A DNA stretch of 64,000 bases from Debaryomyces hansenii CBS767 (taxonomy: Eukaryota > Ascomycota > Pichiomycetes > Serinales > Debaryomycetaceae): positions 1,860,001 to 1,924,000 of the forward strand of contig NC_006049.2 of NCBI RefSeq assembly GCF_000006445.2. The letters run 5' to 3'. A model generated the notes under the pieces. It made no database searches. It saw nothing but the letters and a program-made list of their open reading frames with translations, and was not told where the DNA came from. The position numbers and the translations under genes were made by a program. Of the stretch, positions 50,215-60,935 are shown in pieces (position 1 is the stretch's first letter; the number at the start of each line of letters is the position of its first letter).

Positions 50215-53055
50215 CTAGAATAAACCTTCGATTTCACCATCATCATTGACCTCGACGTTCATGAAACCACAGTGAGTAGGTAAACCAGGAATTGTCTGGA
50301 TCTCAGCAGCTAATGCGTATAAATAACCAGCACCAATGGAAGCCCTGACATCTCTAATAGGGAATTTGAAACCAGTTGGAACACCCTTTAAGGCCGCATC
50401 ATGAGATAACGAGTATTGAGTTTTTGCAATACAGATTGGTAAATTACCGAACCCTTGCTTGGTGTAGGTTTCGATCTTCTTTTGGGCTTCTGGCAAAAAT
50501 TCGACTTCACCGGCTCCGTACATTTCCTTAGCAATGGCACTGATTTTATCTTCAACTGATTTTTCAGATTCATACAAGAACTTGAAATGCTTGTCTTGAG
50601 AGTTACAGGCTTCAATAATACCTTGACCTAATTCAACAGCACCCTTACCACCTTCTTCCCAATGGTTGGAGACGATAGCATCAACAGCACCAGCCTTTAA
50701 TGATTCTTCCTTGATAACTTCGTGTTCGCTATCAGTGTCTGAAGACATCTTATTGATAGCAACAACGACTGGTAAACCATATGCCTTGGCATTAGAAATA
50801 TGCTTGGCCAAGTTGGAACAACCGGTTCTCAATAACTCAACGTTCTCTTGAGTGTATTCTGGAGCCAATGCAGCGCCGGCTTTAACTTCTGGACCACCAC
50901 CATGAACCTTCAAGGCACGAACAGTAGCAACAATAACAATACAGTCTGGAACTAAACCTGATGAACGACATTTAATATTGATGAATCTTTCACCGCCCAT
51001 TGTGAAATCGAAACCGGCTTCGGTGACAACGTAACCTTCTTGTTCTTTTCTTTCCTCTGGAGATAAGCTTGGAGAAGTACCTGCCAATTTCAATGCCATC
51101 TTATCAGCTAAAATAGAAGAAGCACCAATTGAAATATTAGCAAAAGGACCAGCGTGGACGAAGACAGGAGTACCTTCTAAGGTTTGCATAATATTTGGTT
51201 TAATTGCATCTTTCAATAATGCAGTCAAAGCACCAGCACAACCGATGTCTTCACAAGTGATTGGAACACCAGCCTTAGACGAAGCAATAACCATATTACC
51301 TAATCTTTCACGTAAATCTTGTAAGGAATTGGCTAATGCTAAAATGGCCATACATTCAGATGCAACTGAAATGTCGAAACCAGTTTGTCTGGTCATACCT
51401 CTTTCAGTTGGTGCTTCACCAATGGTAACACCTCTCAAGAATCTATCGTTACAGTCAACAACTCTTCTCCAAGTAATGGTATCAGGATCAATGTCTAATC
51501 TAACAAATTGAGCAACTTCTTCTTCAGTTAATTCATTTGGATCAGTCTTATTGATACCTAACTTTTCTAATCTTTTTAACATACAGGTTGGGAATTTTCT
51601 AGAACCCTTCTTGGCTGGAACCAATCTTTTGTATAATGGACCGTCCTTTTGAGTGTTTTCATGGAACATTCTTGTGTCAATTGCAGCAGCTAATAAGTTA
51701 TTGGCCATAGAAATAGCATGAATATCACCAGTAACGTGCATATTAAATTCATCCATAGGAATAACTTGAGAGTAACCACCACCAGCAGCACCACCTTTAA
51801 TTCCGAAAGTTGGACCCATAGATGGTTGTCTCACATTGGCAAAGACGTTTTTGTTCAAATGCGCACCTAAGGCTTGAGCTAAACCAACAGTGGTTGTAGA
51901 CTTTCCTTCACCTAATGGAGTTGGAGTAATACCCGTGACTAAGACATATTTACCATTTTTCTTGTTTTCTAAACGCTTCAAAATATCTAAGGAAACCTTA
52001 GCCTTGTAAGAACCAAACAATTCTAATTCGTTGTCTAAGATACCGGCTTCATAAGCAACTTCATCGATCTTTTTAGGTTGCTGAGCTCTTGAAATTTCGT
52101 AATCAGAAGGAACTGGCGTTTGTAAGTTCAATTTCAATGGGTTGGTGAACTTTGGAGTTTCATTGTTTTTGGCATAGTGTTTCTTGGCAGCAATAATAAC
52201 GTTGTCCAACAAAGTTGCAACAGTCATTGGGCCAACACCACCTGGAACTGGAGTCAATTTAGATGCCTTTGCGGAACATGATTCAAAATCACAGTCACCA
52301 ACCATTCTAGAACCGGACTTCTTTGAAGCATCTGAAATGAAGTTGGTTCCAACATCAATAACAACAGCGCCTTCCTTTAACCATTCACCTCTGACAAAAC
52401 CTGCTTTACCTATAGCCGCAACAACAATGTCAGCGTGCGATAAGAAAGCTTCGACTTGGTTTTGAGGAGTTTGGGAATGCAAAGTGGTAACGGTAGCATT
52501 AGCTCTGGTCAACAAGTTGGCAATTGGTTTACCAACAATGTCAGATCTACCTAATACGACGGCATTAGCTCCTGCGATTTGAACTTGGGATTGGGCTAAT
52601 AATTCCATAATACCTTTAGGGGTACATGGTAAGTAATGTGGGTTACCACCTTTCTTGCTTAATTCACCAGCATTGAATGGACCAAATCCATCAACATCTT
52701 TATCTGCCAAAACTGCACTAGTAACAACAGCTTCATCTAAATGATCTGGGATAGGTAATTGAACTAAAATACCATCGACAGATTGTGACTCATTCAATTT
52801 TTGAATTTGATTTATTAATTCAAATTGAGTGATTGTTTCTGGTAAATTGATAATATTACACTCAACGGACGCCTCTTCTGCTGCCTTTAATTTCATTCTA
52901 ACATATGTAGAAGAATCGGCTCTAGAACCAACTTGAATAATAGTCAATGTTGGCTTGAAATCCTTATGTTGGGATTGAATTTGGTCAATTTCTGCATGAA
53001 TTTTGGTACGAACCTGTAAAGCAATAGCCTTACCATCGATTAACTGAGCAACCAT
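50215..53055 (-). CDS. ADE3: C1-tetrahydrofolate synthase, cytoplasmic trifunctional
   Basis: 946 residues, exactly the length of S. cerevisiae Ade3. Residues 1-305 are the methylene-THF dehydrogenase/cyclohydrolase, with Y-V-R-M-K-L-K near 51-57 and the G-R-S-D-I-V-G-K-P cofactor motif near 170. Residues 320-946 are formyl-THF synthetase, with the nucleotide loop T-P-L-G-E-G-K-S-T near 380. The absence of an N-terminal presequence separates it from the mitochondrial Mis1. It supplies one-carbon units for purine synthesis. Codon bias is high. A TGACTC site upstream fits Bas1/Gcn4 control. Confidence 0.95.
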   Translation of the reverse strand: MVAQLIDGKAIALQVRTKIHAEIDQIQSQHKDFKPTLTIIQVGSRADSSTYVRMKLKAAEEASVECNIINLPETITQFELINQIQKLNESQSVDGILVQLPIPDHLDEAVVTSAVLADKDVDGFGPFNAGELSKKGGNPHYLPCTPKGIMELLAQSQVQIAGANAVVLGRSDIVGKPIANLLTRANATVTTLHSQTPQNQVEAFLSHADIVVAAIGKAGFVRGEWLKEGAVVIDVGTNFISDASKKSGSRMVGDCDFESCSAKASKLTPVPGGVGPMTVATLLDNVIIAAKKHYAKNNETPKFTNPLKLNLQTPVPSDYEISRAQQPKKIDEVAYEAGILDNELELFGSYKAKVSLDILKRLENKKNGKYVLVTGITPTPLGEGKSTTTVGLAQALGAHLNKNVFANVRQPSMGPTFGIKGGAAGGGYSQVIPMDEFNMHVTGDIHAISMANNLLAAAIDTRMFHENTQKDGPLYKRLVPAKKGSRKFPTCMLKRLEKLGINKTDPNELTEEEVAQFVRLDIDPDTITWRRVVDCNDRFLRGVTIGEAPTERGMTRQTGFDISVASECMAILALANSLQDLRERLGNMVIASSKAGVPITCEDIGCAGALTALLKDAIKPNIMQTLEGTPVFVHAGPFANISIGASSILADKMALKLAGTSPSLSPEERKEQEGYVVTEAGFDFTMGGERFINIKCRSSGLVPDCIVIVATVRALKVHGGGPEVKAGAALAPEYTQENVELLRTGCSNLAKHISNAKAYGLPVVVAINKMSSDTDSEHEVIKEESLKAGAVDAIVSNHWEEGGKGAVELGQGIIEACNSQDKHFKFLYESEKSVEDKISAIAKEMYGAGEVEFLPEAQKKIETYTKQGFGNLPICIAKTQYSLSHDAALKGVPTGFKFPIRDVRASIGAGYLYALAAEIQTIPGLPTHCGFMNVEVNDDGEIEGLF

Positions 53056-53148
53056 TTTATTAAATTAAGCTTAGAGAGTGTAAGATTCTACTGAATAAAA
53101 TGAAAAATATCATCGTCAACATTTATCAGCTTGCTGAACCATACATAA

Positions 53149-53154
53149 TGACTC
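53149..53154. promoter_or_regulatory. TGACTC site (Bas1/Gcn4-type) upstream of ADE3
   Basis: TGACTC lies about 95 bases upstream of the ADE3 start. In S. cerevisiae this core mediates purine control by Bas1/Pho2 and amino-acid control by Gcn4. A near copy, GAGTCG, lies about 30 bases further upstream. Function is inferred. Confidence 0.5.
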
Positions 53155-53301
53155 GCGAAAAAAAAAAATAATAACGTAAGGCCGAGTCGATTTTTCACTT
53201 GCCAATTCCGATGAAGCATATCTCCGAACTGATATTGATAAAAGCCTACAGTAGATACACGTCAAACAGTATATCTAATGAAACACGTCGTGAAAACTTT
53301 A

Positions 53302-54318
53302 TTATGCACTAAATAAATTCCGTAACTCATTCATAGATTCCACAGAATCAACACTATAGTTTCTAACCTTGAATTTCGAATTGAGTCCCTGCAAAACATC
53401 CCCAGGACCTAAATTTATAACATCGGTTACATTGTTTGTTACTAGGTATTCCATTGACTTTGTCCATTGAACAGGTTTCGAATTGGCCCTTATCGTGCAT
53501 GTAAATGGATCAGGTGATACCTCACCTTGCAAGTTTGCAACTATAGGTTTTGTAGGCTTTTGTAGAGGTGTAGCTAATTGTAATAATTTAGGCTCTATTT
53601 CATGCAAAATCGTATTATGAAACGGGATCTTGACCGGCAATTTGACTGTCTTCAATATTTTCTTTGATTCACTATTTATCTCAGCTATAGTCTTATCAAT
53701 TTTTGACGACTTGCCCGACAAAACTATTTGCTGGTACGAGTTGACGTTTGCGAGCACTTCCGCCTCCTGACTCATCAAGAGAATTTCGGTAAAAAAACTG
53801 GGCTTGAACATCAACGCAACCATCGAATAATCGTTGTTGGTAACCAACTCTTCCATTAACCGTCCTCTTTCTCGTACTAGCCTTATTGCTCCGGTCAAGT
53901 CCAACACTCCCGCAAGCAAGAGAGCTGTATATTCACCTAGCGAATGGCCTAACAAAAACTTCACCTTATCATTCTGGGGTAAATCAATACCGTATTCCTT
54001 GCGTATTATCTCACATATTATGTAGGTTGTTGCCAATATCGCTGGCTGTGCATTAGAGGTGTGTATGAGCCATTCCTTTCCGAATCCTACTTGGCTATTC
54101 AACAATTTATCACTAAATTTTTCGTTCAAACTTTCATCGATGATCTCAAGACTGTCTTGGAAATGATGCTGGAATTTCGCATACGGAACTAATAACCCAT
54201 CCTTGATAATCCCTTGTCCAGGGCATGTAATTGCATATACACATGCCTTGTTAGTTGATGATAACCATCTTGGCCCCACCCATAAGGTCCTTTGACATTG
54301 AGCTGCTGATTTAAACAT
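53302..54318 (-). CDS. MCT1: Mitochondrial malonyl-CoA:ACP transacylase
   Basis: 338 residues. An N-terminal presequence rich in Arg, Ser and Gln is followed by the acyltransferase fold. The oxyanion motif C-P-G-Q-G is near residue 32. The nucleophile Ser126 sits in G-H-S-L-G-E, followed by R149 and a His in I-P-F-H-N near 230. Mct1 loads malonyl groups onto mitochondrial ACP for type II fatty acid synthesis, which supplies lipoate. It is slightly shorter than S. cerevisiae Mct1 (360) but has all the key residues. Confidence 0.92.
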   Translation of the reverse strand: MFKSAAQCQRTLWVGPRWLSSTNKACVYAITCPGQGIIKDGLLVPYAKFQHHFQDSLEIIDESLNEKFSDKLLNSQVGFGKEWLIHTSNAQPAILATTYIICEIIRKEYGIDLPQNDKVKFLLGHSLGEYTALLLAGVLDLTGAIRLVRERGRLMEELVTNNDYSMVALMFKPSFFTEILLMSQEAEVLANVNSYQQIVLSGKSSKIDKTIAEINSESKKILKTVKLPVKIPFHNTILHEIEPKLLQLATPLQKPTKPIVANLQGEVSPDPFTCTIRANSKPVQWTKSMEYLVTNNVTDVINLGPGDVLQGLNSKFKVRNYSVDSVESMNELRNLFSA

Positions 54319-55003
54319 TCCCTCCGATTGTACTGGTGTATTTCCGTTCGGTCTGTGAAATTTTGTCGCTTTTTAATGCATTAAATCTCTCACTATACAA
54401 TCACTGAATGTGCCTTGACGAAAAATCCTAGCGATAACTGAATGACTTTCGCGACTCAATCGTTCCCGTCCTCCGCTAAATTTCATCACACGTTTACAGT
54501 GAGGTTGCGAACATCGTGCCATATTTTCGTAGGTGGATTCTACCATACTTATTTGCCTTTACTACTTCAACATCGTTCAAATGTCACTAAGATGTTATCA
54601 ATTTTTTACTCTTGCAATTTGTTTCGTCGTTTGATACACTCGTAACAATATATATATGCGTACAACTATATATGGGGTTTGCAGAAGATATCTATTAGTG
54701 GGTGCAAAAAGTTAATGTACTAACATAGTGACTCTTGAGCACGCAAGCCCAATATTCTTCACAGCAATCGGCAAATAAGTTAGGCAAGGCTCGCACCAAA
54801 TTTTGTGAAAACGAGGAACCTCGCCAATTAAAATGAAAATCGCTCACTAATTCGCTAAGGGCGGAGTGCGGTAAATTCGACGATGTCCGCCGCGAAGGAG
54901 TGTTGTTTTTCGATGAAATTATAATTGTGGACAGAAAAACTTGTAAACTTAATTATAACTAACGACAAACCAGATTGGATATTGTTGAATATTTACACAG
55001 AAT
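54319..55003. promoter_or_regulatory. Divergent region between MCT1 and HMO1
   Basis: About 685 bases without a convincing gene. The part from 54780 to 54900 is relatively GC-rich and holds the short palindrome CGAGG-AA-CCTCG (54812-54823). It probably contains the HMO1 promoter. No ribosomal-protein type site was recognised. Confidence 0.45.
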
Positions 55004-55765
55004 ATGTCAGAACTTAAGAACGCTAAAGATACACTTGTTGCATCCCTTTTTGAACTTTCTAAGGCTGCACAAGATGCAGCAACCGCAACTGTCAATTTTT
55101 ACAAAGCATCGTCAAATGAAAACCTTAATGGAGAATCATTAAACAGTTTGGCGTCTACATTGAACAATATTGCTACTAGCACATCTGCTGCTGTTCCGGA
55201 AGTGGAGGAAGCATCTTCTCCAGTGGCATCTGCTGGTGCTGCTTCTGGTGCTCTGGTGGCCACTAATGGTGGTGAGACTCAACCAGAAGAAAAGAAAAAG
55301 AGAAAGAAGGTTGAAAAAGACCCTAATGCGCCAAAGAAGCCATTGACGATTTATTTTGCCTACTCATTCTACACTCGTGATCAAATCCGTCAAGAAAGAG
55401 CCAAGCAAGGTTTGAGTCCTTTATCGGCCTCCGAATTGAACGAAATAATCAAGGAACGTTGGAGCTCGATCAGTCCTGAAGAAAAGTCTAAATGGCAAAG
55501 CAAATATCAAAATGAATTGCAGCAATACAATATTTTGAGGGATGCATACAAGGCTGGTAAGCCAGATGTTGGCCAGATCGAACCAAAGTCAATCGAGCAA
55601 ATTACCGTTCCTACAATTGAGCCTGTAAAGAAGGCTAAATCTGAGTCAAAGAAACGTAAATCCGAATCAAAGAAACTGGATGATGCTGAAAAATCTGAGA
55701 AGACTGAGAAGGAACCCAAAAAGTCTAAAAAGTCTAAGAAATCAGAAAAATCGGAAAAATCCTAG
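55004..55765 (+). CDS. HMO1: HMG-box protein Hmo1
   Basis: 253 residues (S. cerevisiae 246). A helical N-terminal region (box A-like, about 1-60) is followed by an Ala/Ser linker and a canonical HMG box (about 106-182) starting D-P-N-A-P-K-K-P-L. The C-terminal tail is Lys/Ser/Glu-rich with repeats of K-K-S-K-K-S and S-E-K-S-E-K. The order and the Lys-rich tail are those of Hmo1, which binds rDNA and ribosomal-protein promoters and aids Pol I. Nhp10 is the next candidate but lacks this layout. Confidence 0.88.
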   Translation: MSELKNAKDTLVASLFELSKAAQDAATATVNFYKASSNENLNGESLNSLASTLNNIATSTSAAVPEVEEASSPVASAGAASGALVATNGGETQPEEKKKRKKVEKDPNAPKKPLTIYFAYSFYTRDQIRQERAKQGLSPLSASELNEIIKERWSSISPEEKSKWQSKYQNELQQYNILRDAYKAGKPDVGQIEPKSIEQITVPTIEPVKKAKSESKKRKSESKKLDDAEKSEKTEKEPKKSKKSKKSEKSEKS

Positions 55766-55942
55766 ATTAATAAGTTCGTTTCTTGCTCTTTCGTTTCTCG
55801 TTTGTATTTAATCAATACTTTTAATAATTGTATTATTATTGTTGTCTAGTGTATTTATTTAATTTTTATGTCAATATTTTTAACACCATTGTATTACTAT
55901 AAATTCTGTATATTCTTGTATGTCAAATTCCTACTATACATA

Positions 55943-58186
55943 TTAATGGCCTTGTTTCTTCTGCTTCGTGATATGTGCACGTAAAACCTTTTGTCTATCA
56001 CGTAATGACAACTTCTGCTTACCTTGCACAGATTTTTTATGAATCATCATAACGAAATTCTTCTTTCTTGCCTTCTCTCTATTAGTAGTAGAATGAGGAG
56101 CGTCTCTCTTACCTCTTCTAGAACCAAACTTCTCACGGTCGTCTTTACCTTCTCTAGCTACAGCAATTCTTTCTTCACGTAATTGTTTGTATTTGATTTT
56201 GCCAACCAATGTTGTCGAATCGACCTCTTCTTCATTGGGCTTAATACCCAATGCCTTTTCAACACCTGCTTGGACTTTCAATTCCTCTAATTTTGCGAAA
56301 TCTGCTGGAGTTAATATTCTGCTCGACAATAATTCAGCCATTGCTTTTTCTGCATCTATAGCTTCTTCTTTCTTTTCGTCTACCTCTTCTGCCTTCTTTA
56401 ACTTCTTAGCAGGTCTATCTTTTTCATCATCATCATCTTCGTCCGAAGAAAGATCCAATTCTGAGTCCTCTTCATCCACTGGTTTAGCATCATCCTCTTT
56501 GACATCTTTTTCATCTTCAGAGTCACTGATATCATACTCCTTGTCAGATTCGACTGTAACCCAGTCACCCTCAATATCGCTTACATCACCTTGTTCTACT
56601 TCCCAATTTTCTAAGTTGTTTTCATCATCTTCTTCACCATTTGCATGTTCTTTCTTCCATTTGGCCAATAACTCAATACCAGGAATAGACGTGACAACGG
56701 AACTTTCAACACCGAATTGTGGTGCTTTATTCTTTTCGCCGACTTGTAATCCCATACTAGCTGTCTTACCTCTATCTTTCTTTAACAACATTTGTGGTGC
56801 AACTTCCCTATATAAAGTAATCAAAGATCTAGCAGCCAGCATAACTGCCTTTGCTTTAGATCCCTTATATTCGGTTAAATCTTGTAATAACGTAGGATCG
56901 ATGGCCAATGGTGCTCTTGATAAGATCTCCCTAATAGTATTAATACCCGCTGAAGCAACTTCTGTTGCAACACCATCACTAACGAACTCGTCGGCAATCT
57001 TACGAACAACAGTCGAAATTGATTCTGGTGGAACCAAATCATGGGATGCTTGCGCAGCAGCAGCCATAATTTGAGTAACGTTTCTTTGTTTTGGAGTCAA
57101 GTACTTCAAAAAGAATGAATATATTCCAAGTACAGTCAACTTATGTGTACCAATTAATCTGGAAATCAAGTTCATGAACAAAATTTTTTGATCTAAGTCA
57201 AACCTATTAGAATTCTTTCCACTTAAATGCCTTGCAAATAACTGCTCTGCGAACCCTTGGGGATCTCTTAACAAATGAATAGCCGAGAAATTCAAATATG
57301 TTGTAGCATTTTTGGCATTGCTTTTCTTTTTCATTGTTTTAACTGCTTGCTCTAATTTTTTAGTCTTCTTAAGCGATTTCTTTTGGACTTGAAATCTATG
57401 TTTCAAGGCTCCCATATCGAACTTTTCGTCATCTGAACTATCATCTTCAAAATTTTCTTCTCTTTCTTTATCAGCACCCAAAAAGAACTTCGTCCCGGCA
57501 ACAGCAACCTTAACATCAGGATGCAAAGCCGCTTGGGTCATGATTTCTACTGTTCTCGAATCATCCCAGATACCTCTTCTCCATAATTCTCTAGTTAATT
57601 TTGTGGCCCATAATCCCTGGGCATCTCTTTGCTCTAACAAATTGAATAATAAAGCTTGAGTAGATCTGTTTAACTTCTGGTTCTTGGAACTAGTATTTAC
57701 CGATTTTAAAAGTGAAATCAATGTACTGTAAATTTGATGCCTTAAAGCTTTGATATGTTGGCCACTCACTGAAGCAGCAGATGAGTTACTATATGCGGAT
57801 AACAATGGAAAAATTGTTTGAATTAAGGATTCTGCCGAAACAATACCCTTGTTTCTTAACATGGTTAAACATTGAATAATTTTTTCTCTCAATTCCGGTG
57901 ATAAATCTCTATGGTTATTCAATAAAAGATTCTTCAATTCGTCTGGATAGTTACTTGTTTCCTTTGGATAACAATCACATACTGCTGAAACGAAACCAAT
58001 CAACTCTCCAAACTCAGTGCCCTTACTAGCTCCTGAAGGGTTCATTAAAAAGATATCTCTCAAGGATTCATAATGAGAATATTGCTGTACAAATTCTTCA
58101 TAATATGATTCTGGATCACGACGAACAACATTTTGTAACAAAATAATGTTAGTTGGTAATATAGCAGCTCTTCTTCTTTTACCCAT
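55943..58186 (-). CDS. SDA1: 60S biogenesis protein Sda1
   Basis: 747 residues (S. cerevisiae 767). The N-terminal helical repeat region carries [14 protein letters not shown] near 16-29. The SDA1 domain continues to about 520, with an acidic stretch at about 530-620. The basic C-terminus ends with R-G-K-R-D-A-P-H-S and [12 protein letters not shown]. Sda1 acts in pre-60S maturation and export, and its loss blocks passage through Start. The product is nucleolar and nuclear. Confidence 0.95.
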   Translation of the reverse strand: MGKRRRAAILPTNIILLQNVVRRDPESYYEEFVQQYSHYESLRDIFLMNPSGASKGTEFGELIGFVSAVCDCYPKETSNYPDELKNLLLNNHRDLSPELREKIIQCLTMLRNKGIVSAESLIQTIFPLLSAYSNSSAASVSGQHIKALRHQIYSTLISLLKSVNTSSKNQKLNRSTQALLFNLLEQRDAQGLWATKLTRELWRRGIWDDSRTVEIMTQAALHPDVKVAVAGTKFFLGADKEREENFEDDSSDDEKFDMGALKHRFQVQKKSLKKTKKLEQAVKTMKKKSNAKNATTYLNFSAIHLLRDPQGFAEQLFARHLSGKNSNRFDLDQKILFMNLISRLIGTHKLTVLGIYSFFLKYLTPKQRNVTQIMAAAAQASHDLVPPESISTVVRKIADEFVSDGVATEVASAGINTIREILSRAPLAIDPTLLQDLTEYKGSKAKAVMLAARSLITLYREVAPQMLLKKDRGKTASMGLQVGEKNKAPQFGVESSVVTSIPGIELLAKWKKEHANGEEDDENNLENWEVEQGDVSDIEGDWVTVESDKEYDISDSEDEKDVKEDDAKPVDEEDSELDLSSDEDDDDEKDRPAKKLKKAEEVDEKKEEAIDAEKAMAELLSSRILTPADFAKLEELKVQAGVEKALGIKPNEEEVDSTTLVGKIKYKQLREERIAVAREGKDDREKFGSRRGKRDAPHSTTNREKARKKNFVMMIHKKSVQGKQKLSLRDRQKVLRAHITKQKKQGH

Positions 58187-58369
58187 GTCTAAATATTTAT
58201 ACTTTTAAAAGCTATTCAATCCTTTTCTTTCTCCAGTATATTTCTTAGTATTTATTTTATTCCTCATCCCATCGCACTAACAAAAAAAAATTGCGACAAA
58301 AAAAATTAGTCGCGGGCTTAGAACCATTGATAACAAAAACTTGTATCTATTCACTATATATACTACATA

Positions 58370-60121
58370 CTATATCCCAATTTTACCAGCCTTATTATCA
58401 TCAAACAAATCACCAAGTGTTGCATAGTTGATCTTCTTCGAGAATGACTTCTTTGAAAGCATTCTTTTTGCGCTATCAGCCGCAGTTAATGGTTCACCGG
58501 TGGCTTCGTCAACACCTATGCCTGTTAACGCATCATTAATACCCATTTCATTAACAAAATCACCGTCAATACCTTCGACGCCTGAATTTTTGCCTTGGCG
58601 ACGTTTCTTGCGATTTGCACCTGAGGTATTACCAGTTAACTCATCTGTTTCTTGTTTTAAGCGCTTCTTCTCCTGGGCAACAATAAAGTCGTGGTTTAAA
58701 CCGGTCCATAACCTTTCTTTGAGTTTATATTCATCCTCTGTCAATAAGAAATGATCCAATTCTGAATCATCAAGGTCGTCGAATTCCTTAGGGTCTGACG
58801 ATATCTTGGATAGTAAGTCCTGGGTCTTGGGTAAATTCTTTACCAAATTACGAGGTTTGTCTAGATCAATTTTTTCTTCTTCGTCTGTAGTTCTTTGTAA
58901 TTCGGATGGTATCATATACATGGAGTTTTGTAAGCTTTTTTTTTGATTTTGAATAATTCTGGCTAATTGCTCTGATATTTCATTTTCCAGTAAATCGCAA
59001 TCCTTCAAAATTGTCTTCAAAAGTTTATCCTTTTTAGATTGCTGATTTTTGAGTCGACTATCTTCTATTATATCCTGTAAGTCTTGCTTTCTTGTTGATC
59101 CTTCCTCAGAGACATCGTCACTGTCATAATCGGGTGTGTTGTCCCTACTTTTAGCTAATTCTTCAAACTTCTTTAATGCGGCTTCTTTATCTTTTAATTG
59201 TTTGGCTAACTTCAACTCCAAATCACGATTTCTATCAAATGATGGCGGATTGGAAACTTCGGTATCTAGGGACTCCCTAAATGATTCAACTGTCAACTCA
59301 CCAGATTTGGTCTTCTTGAATTCATTCAATCTACGTTGCAAAGTTTCTTCTGCAACATGCGCTACTGCAACTATTTCCGCATGTGTTCTTCTGAAATTAT
59401 TCATTCTAGCTGCTAATAAAACACAAGCCCCTGCCACCCCTGCAGGACGTCTACCTTCATGGATCCAATCATTTGCCATTCTCTGCGCTAACTTCACTGC
59501 ATCCTTAATAACTTTACTGTTTTGATCACGAAAGTTTAGTTTCTCAGCGAAATGTTGAATGAAAAGGGACGGGTCTGCCAACGGCAACGACGTTATATGT
59601 AACGTTTTAACCATCTTCAAAAATGTTGCACCTAACGAATATACTGAAATTTGCAAACGTGAACTAAAGTCTATCAACATATGATGCGTTTTTTCCTTTC
59701 TACATGCAACATACAAACAAGCTGCAAGAACATTCTGCGATCTCCTACCCTGAACAAAATTGTTGGTTAATGCTAATCTGAACCATGCACCTGCTGCATC
59801 TGCAATATAATCGGGTATTTTTAAAGCTGTTGCAATCCTTCTAATCTTCTTTTTTCCGTTCGCTAACGTTTGTTCCCTACTTTCCATCGCATTTTGTCTG
59901 CCGTTAAACGTAGCTCTAGCTTGATCTGCACCAACCATAGCCCCCTGGACCATCGCCGCTCCCGATGACGATTCCCCGAACTGTACCTCACTAACAATCG
60001 GGTTTTCCACCTGGACTGTTCCACATCTTGAACATGAAATATCTCCCGCTGCCGTATATCTGTCCACTGTAAAATTTGTGTGGCCGCAATTTGGGCACGC
60101 ATTTTTCTTTGAGTTCTTCAT
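58370..60121 (-). CDS. BRF1: TFIIIB subunit Brf1
   Basis: 583 residues (S. cerevisiae 596). The N-terminal zinc ribbon uses Cys9, Cys12, Cys30 and Cys33. Two cyclin-like TFIIB repeats follow (about 85-275), with the second containing the G-R-R-P-A-G-V-A-G-A-C signature. The Brf1-specific C-terminal half includes homology block II (L-T-E-D-E-Y-K-L-K-E near 460), which binds TBP and Bdp1. Brf1 recruits Pol III to tRNA and 5S genes. It lies in the same window as RET1, but the two are 33 kb apart and not linked functionally by position. Confidence 0.96.
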   Translation of the reverse strand: MKNSKKNACPNCGHTNFTVDRYTAAGDISCSRCGTVQVENPIVSEVQFGESSSGAAMVQGAMVGADQARATFNGRQNAMESREQTLANGKKKIRRIATALKIPDYIADAAGAWFRLALTNNFVQGRRSQNVLAACLYVACRKEKTHHMLIDFSSRLQISVYSLGATFLKMVKTLHITSLPLADPSLFIQHFAEKLNFRDQNSKVIKDAVKLAQRMANDWIHEGRRPAGVAGACVLLAARMNNFRRTHAEIVAVAHVAEETLQRRLNEFKKTKSGELTVESFRESLDTEVSNPPSFDRNRDLELKLAKQLKDKEAALKKFEELAKSRDNTPDYDSDDVSEEGSTRKQDLQDIIEDSRLKNQQSKKDKLLKTILKDCDLLENEISEQLARIIQNQKKSLQNSMYMIPSELQRTTDEEEKIDLDKPRNLVKNLPKTQDLLSKISSDPKEFDDLDDSELDHFLLTEDEYKLKERLWTGLNHDFIVAQEKKRLKQETDELTGNTSGANRKKRRQGKNSGVEGIDGDFVNEMGINDALTGIGVDEATGEPLTAADSAKRMLSKKSFSKKINYATLGDLFDDNKAGKIGI

Positions 60122-60322
60122 ACCTATGTATGCCTAGCTTAGCCTATTAAGTCTTCTTTATTGAATAATTATCACTTATATATATTTATAAACAAGTCTA
60201 TATAGTATGATAGATTTATTTTCTGCTATTTCTATTTCGGTACACGCACTAAATGTATGCAAAAAAGGTTGATATAGATGCTTAGATATACATTTGAAGG
60301 TAGATAAGAATATAAATACAAG

Positions 60323-60907
60323 ATGGTGGCTGGTGTCATAGGTGATGATACACTCAATCAAATAAACAGATTTAGGTTACAGGAATCAACTGAAGTACCA
60401 GAAACGACAATTCAGAATGAGGTTTTACAGTATGAAGAAGAGCATGAGATATCCCTATCAGGAAGACTGACTTTATTGGGCAAATTGCCGTACAGTTTGA
60501 TAATGAAAGTATCTGCATCAGAACCAAGAGATGTTTTACAACTGGAGCGTACTTTATTATCGTTCATTAGGTTTGCAACGTCGTTATTTTTCACAGCATT
60601 AGGGATAGTAATAAACTTTAAATTAGATTCCTCAGGGAAAAGCGGGAATAATAAAAAACGACCACCATTCAACAGCTCTACGTATTCCACAGTGGCTTCA
60701 TTTGTTTTATTTGGCTTGTCGCTTTGCGTGTTGATTATCAGTGGGGTTAATTATTTTATTACTATTCAAAGGTATGCTAAACACAAGATCGAGACCTACA
60801 ATTTCAATAATATTGCAACGGTAATATGTATGACGTGCATAATTATAACGTTGATCGCTATCAGTATATCGTTAATTATAGAAGGGTACTTAGATGAGTC
60901 TATTTAA
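60323..60907 (+). CDS. DUF202 three-helix membrane protein
   Basis: 194 residues. An acidic N-terminal 70 residues is followed by a DUF202 unit with the hallmark L-E-R-T-L-L-S-F-I-R at about 74-83 and membrane helices at about 80-99, 124-148 and 163-187. DUF202 is the membrane domain also found in Vtc1-type vacuolar proteins, but this protein has its own N-terminus and no SPX part. Fungal homologues are uncharacterised. It shares a 201-base divergent promoter with BRF1, and its stop is 28 bases from that of DBP8. Confidence 0.75.
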   Translation: MVAGVIGDDTLNQINRFRLQESTEVPETTIQNEVLQYEEEHEISLSGRLTLLGKLPYSLIMKVSASEPRDVLQLERTLLSFIRFATSLFFTALGIVINFKLDSSGKSGNNKKRPPFNSSTYSTVASFVLFGLSLCVLIISGVNYFITIQRYAKHKIETYNFNNIATVICMTCIIITLIAISISLIIEGYLDESI

Positions 60908-60935
60908 ATTTATAATGCATTATTTAATTCTTGAG

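Noticed and set aside
56187..57074. A 295-codon open frame opposite SDA1
   Set aside because: It lies wholly antisense to a clear SDA1 coding region. Its Ser-rich make-up is the mirror of the acidic Asp/Glu tract of SDA1.
58258..58280. A PAC element upstream of SDA1
   Set aside because: CTCATCCCATCGC contains the two halves of the PAC core separated by extra bases, so it is not an exact site.
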